Positions 62,601 to 64,000 of a DNA stretch of 64,000 nucleotides are shown here, piece after piece. The stretch is from Saccharopolyspora sp. NFXS83. Lineage in GTDB: Bacteria; Actinomycetota; Actinomycetes; Mycobacteriales; Pseudonocardiaceae. Below the pieces are notes generated by a model, which made no database searches, had not been told where the DNA came from, and worked only from the letters and a program-made list of their open reading frames with translations. Each line of letters opens with the position of its first letter. Within the stretch, counting starts at the first letter, position 1. The stretch is from the NCBI RefSeq assembly GCF_026241095.1, contig NZ_JAPFGB010000007.1:124001-188000 (forward strand), read 5' to 3'. A program made the translations under genes and the position numbers.

Positions 62601-63760
62601 GCGTGGTGGATCGGGGTGGGGTCGAACTCCGCCGTCGCCGTTTCGAGCTCCATGCGCCGCTGAGCGGGTGGCGCGAGGGCCGTGAAGTCGAAGAAGGGGC
62701 GTTCGCCGCCGCGAAGGCCTGGAAGCCGTTCGAAGAACGCGTCCACATGCTCGGACAACTGCGCGAAAAACGGCAAATTCCGCGGGTACGAGATTCGGAT
62801 CACGTCACGGTGCTCGCAGAACCGCAACACGACCAGGGCTCCCGACGACTCCGGAACGCCACATCCGAACTCGATCGCGAAACCTGAATCCGGAAAGTCC
62901 TCGAACACGTCCGTGAAATCGTAGAACGGATTCTCTACCACGCTCATCGGGATCTCGCCCAACGCGGATACCACGTCTCCGACCGCAGAATCGGAGGATA
63001 TTTCAGCGAATCTCGCGAGCTTTCCTCCGGGGAGGCTCACCACATGGCTGAACACGGCTCGCTTGCGAGAATTCATCAACACTTGCAGCGACAGGGCCAG
63101 CCATTCCAGGTGGATGAGCTCGATGCCGCCCGCCGGTACCGCGCACTCCACCGCGCCCCTGGGCACCTCGACCCCGGGCCGGCCGTCCGGTGCGCTCCAC
63201 CTGACGTGGTCGCCGGAGCACTCCTGCCAGCGCCGCCGAGCTCGCCGGGACTCATCCTCGGCTGCCGCGTACTCGTCGAACCGGCTCTCACCGACCTCTT
63301 CGCGAGCACCGCAAGACGTGGCGGAAGCGGGAGCCGACACCTCGCGGCTGAGTTCGATGATCGCGTCCACACAAGCGTCGACCAGGGCCTCGCGCACCGC
63401 ACCGGCGTGCGGAGACCGCCCGGCCGACCCGGGACATCGGGTGCGGGCGAGCGGCGTGGACTCGCCCGGTCGACCGAGCTCGCAGGTGGCGACGAGGCCG
63501 TCGGCGGTCCGCACGAGATCGAGGCCGACTCGTTCGGCACCGGTCGCCGGCAGGCCCGGACCGAACACGATCTCGTGCCCCCAGCCGGAACCGACGACTT
63601 CGCCGGGCTCCAGCACGGCGAAGTTCGGATCGTCCCGGCCCGACCACTCCCCCGATACGTCGCGCACGCACGCGGAGTGCCCGGCATCGAGCAGATAATC
63701 GACGATCGAATCGGCGAGAGGACAGAATTCACCGCCGAAAAAAACAGCAAGTCGCCGCAC
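56639..63760 (-). CDS. Althiomycin-type NRPS (X-A-PCP-Cy-A(Ox)-PCP)
   Basis: 2373 residues. Residues 1-380 are unusual; only about 290-375 resembles the end of a condensation domain, and no HHxxxDG is seen. A1 (from about 385; YVIHTSGTTGAPKG near 531) has code D-I-L-Q-L-G-V-V-W-K, read as Gly. PCP1 Ser is near 919. The cyclisation domain has DAIVVDMTS near 1107. A2 (YVIFTSGSTGTPKG near 1586) has D-L-Y-N-L-S-L-I-W-K, Cys. It is split after YRVELEEITAKL by a McbC/SagB-like FMN oxidase of about 300 residues (RYPSAGGSYAV near 1993). PCP2 Ser is near 2323. Product: glycyl-thiazole. The GTG is chosen because GAGGGG lies six bases upstream. First gene of the operon. Confidence 0.93.
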   Translation of the reverse strand: MRRLAVFFGGEFCPLADSIVDYLLDAGHSACVRDVSGEWSGRDDPNFAVLEPGEVVGSGWGHEIVFGPGLPATGAERVGLDLVRTADGLVATCELGRPGESTPLARTRCPGSAGRSPHAGAVREALVDACVDAIIELSREVSAPASATSCGAREEVGESRFDEYAAAEDESRRARRRWQECSGDHVRWSAPDGRPGVEVPRGAVECAVPAGGIELIHLEWLALSLQVLMNSRKRAVFSHVVSLPGGKLARFAEISSDSAVGDVVSALGEIPMSVVENPFYDFTDVFEDFPDSGFAIEFGCGVPESSGALVVLRFCEHRDVIRISYPRNLPFFAQLSEHVDAFFERLPGLRGGERPFFDFTALAPPAQRRMELETATAEFDPTPIHHAIERQTRSTPEAPALVHEGVEWSYRQLNEAANRLAHHLREQFAPERGAPVAVHLDRNADLLIALLAVLKLGCAYVPLDKDAPVQRIGLILSGSRPALVLTDTLGAAALAESGTGAPLVPLDDPGAREAVRGRPNHDLDIAVAPADLAYVIHTSGTTGAPKGVAVEHRNFANIAADIGDRIGFGPDDRALAVTTIAFDISTLEVFLPLMRGGCVVLAGQQDLLDIEKLLVLVDRGGVTVMQATPSLWQLLVPRLAGRKLAVRALCGGEALPPDLAAELVEAVEECWNVYGPTETTVWSTAHRLVGASGTVPIGRPVANTRCYVLDELGRPLPEGVVGELHIAGSGVARGYLHDEEQTADRFMPDLVAGGERMYRTGDLVRSLPGGTLEFAGRNDFQVKLRGHRIELGEIENALRTHPAVAQSLVVVADGSGAEHADGRFLAAYVVADSERTEEIREHLTTALPEYMVPAVLIPLPALPLNVNGKVDRGALPDPELHRVSGHVAPATELEERLCELWQAVLGREVGVTDDFFRSGGNSILGILLVNRINSVLGVDLKIRDLFREKSVRGLVPLVRSGTGEFLYRDFVLGGLDGANLHEPFPLTNVQQTYYLGRFHNFELSDLSTHVYTEFRYAALDVPRLEEAFNGLLLRHHALRTVFEDGEQRFLPEVARYRIERHELRDEAELDELRGRYSHKTYDPQQYPLFDVVVSRLDGVYRLHVSFDAIVVDMTSFGVLFDEWARRYRDPALELPEPGISYRDYVLGYERVRESELLAEAQDYWEAKVSDYRIDLNLPIRMRPSSVGKPHFRRKSAVIAAPVWRELSDKCRRFGISPTGLILEVYGRVLGMWSGQDRLCVNLTLFNRLPLHPEVTDLVGDFTVLGLFDHRTRRDLGIAAKLRQVHDELLRDIDHNLFDGVDVQRLLKTTRGLPVDQVVAPAVLTSTLGSGSSANLFELVLDGDYLGVDHSISQTSQVWLDNKAYETAEGFVAEWDYVEQLFDEQVVEDMHAAYCWLLERLAELDWEADSFPVPPLPSADLALIEQANDHHRPGSEATLVSLCEIGKGDPEFGRRTAVVDAARDERFCYAELHRDSHSVAAGLLDGAAGTLVGLLAEKGYLQAVGALGIMGAGGAYVPMSAEWPGGRVGEVLAQAGVRTLLVSNAQRLREDVAALDGVELVVIEDLLSADPDPSVRLPAVTADDTAYVIFTSGSTGTPKGVTISHRGAVNTILAVNDRFGVGPGDSVLAVSELSFDLSVYDLFGVLGVGGTVVFPAQEDTRDPAKWADLVQRHEITLWNSVPQLAGLLVDQVGAEPGSLASLRTFLLSGDWIPTALPDALRRAAPHSVVMSLGGATEGSIWSVWFEIGAVDPKWTSIPYGVAMPNQRMYVLDSWGGHCPVGVVGEVHIGGTGVALGYWGDPGLSGARFVEHPVLGRLYRTGDLGRWSGAGWMEFLGRTDFQVKLNGYRVELEEITAKLSRLPGVDRAVVTIQDDEDRNRLVGHLVAAERRLGETGDAELDRAGFLLAAHGVLHDAEPGRRLGHAPDPEVHAVAKSYRRFLDEDVDLGLIRKRHDEVRDTAAPIRGGARLDVAGWAAVLGCCAAVELPGRATPKYRYPSAGGSYAVRVFAGIDEQSLRGAYYHHPLTGELRGHALAERILGGGDEIALVAHWPAIVPLQGERSREFAVLEAGHLLGLLTAELEARGVPHEVEVVDERITDDDTVLCRIRPGTGSGGFAPERLRLAGFARTGDDEYAEQDGTRRVDLAEFGVFDRVTDAYAVLRSGRCVVSWEGEDTDVARLSAGFLFQRLRDRLHDEGIGTCALGFHPTERGVHTMLAGRVSAEELSAPSSAADARDLTEVLTAELADLLPAYMLPGGYAVLDELPLSANGKVATDRLPAVRVASAYVEPAGAEQWALTRAWSRVLHRSPDELSAVESFFALGGTSLSAMRLVRVLQQELGYEMSLRDLYELDTIAGLAARFGADTEADREEGEL

Positions 63761-64000
63761 GGAATACCCCTCATCAAGCGAACACACGCCTCCCGCGGAA
63801 TAGCCGCGAAGGCATAGATCGACCAATCCCCGCCAAGACGAATCGGCGGGGCGACTCAGAAGAAAACGGCGCTCTTAGACGACAGCCTTCAACTAACACC
63901 CCAGTGCAAGTAGTTCGGCGACCCCAGTCATCACCGATGACAGCACGGTAGCAACCGGAACGGTTGCAATCAAGCCTCCGGATTATGACGACTCAAGGCG
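63761..64000 (-). promoter_or_regulatory. Promoter region of the althiomycin-type operon with two palindromes
   Basis: 240 bases of lower GC upstream of the first NRPS gene, cut by the window end. Two short perfect palindromes lie 25 bases apart centre to centre: GTCATC-ACC-GATGAC (63927-63941) and GCAACCG-GAA-CGGTTGC (63951-63967). They could be operator sites for a TetR- or MarR-type regulator encoded beyond the window. I cannot assign -10/-35 elements with confidence. Confidence 0.45.

Noticed and set aside
40746-63760. Siderophore (pyochelin/yersiniabactin-like) interpretation of the Cys-cyclising NRPS genes
   Set aside because: There is no salicylate or dihydroxybenzoate activating domain, salicylate synthase, reductase or iron transporter; Gly starter, thiazole oxidase, Gly-malonyl ending, N-oxygenase and methyltransferase fit althiomycin instead.

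Overview
This is a GC-rich window with actinobacterial gene style: frequent GTG starts, ATGA/GTGA/TGATG stop-start overlaps, SARP- and IS5-type remnants. It most likely comes from a Pseudonocardiales/Streptomyces-like actinomycete; genus cannot be fixed from the sequence alone. It has three parts.

(1) Sugar and polyol catabolism, about 1-8.1 kb and 12.9-16.9 kb. The first block is a D-galactonate (De Ley-Doudoroff) operon: end of galactonate dehydratase, KDPGal aldolase, KDGal kinase and an SMP-30 lactonase. A convergent GntR/FCD regulator, a polyol-type MFS permease, a zinc dehydrogenase and a mutarotase-like protein follow. The second block is a SorC-type regulator divergent from an erythritol/L-threitol dehydrogenase-like enzyme and a second polyol permease. 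Between the blocks (8.1-12.8 kb) lies a decayed stretch. It holds a UvrA C-terminal stub that kept its terminator, a SARP (BTAD) stub, two tandem MmcQ/YjbR proteins, a small secreted protein, and a membrane-protein gene between an IS5-family element and an inverted, internally deleted relative.

(2) A translationally coupled plus-strand NRPS locus, 18.7-32.4 kb, with a divergent KAS III gene. It encodes an isochorismatase-fold hydrolase, two paralogous alpha/beta hydrolases with a Cys nucleophile elbow (GFCxG), a free-standing carrier protein, a serine-hydroxymethyltransferase homologue with an altered active site, an A-PCP protein, a stand-alone NRPS-type methyltransferase, a C-A(MT)-PCP-TE synthetase and a P450 without ExxR. 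The combination resembles the CmaA/CmaD/CmaE and SyrB/SyrC aminoacyl-shuttle logic. I do not recognise a known product; this is the best candidate for an undescribed pathway.

(3) A minus-strand cluster, 36.6-63.8 kb, whose domain order and adenylation codes spell Gly-Cys(thiazole)-D-Ser-Cys(D-thiazoline)-Gly-malonate. With a diiron N-oxygenase, a methyltransferase, a PIP-like hydrolase and an MFS exporter, this matches althiomycin, a peptidyl-transferase inhibitor. Between the two clusters sits an ABC-F ribosome-protection gene. Its 5' region carries a seven-codon leader peptide and a long hairpin that hides the ABC-F ribosome binding site, the layout of a drug-inducible resistance attenuator.
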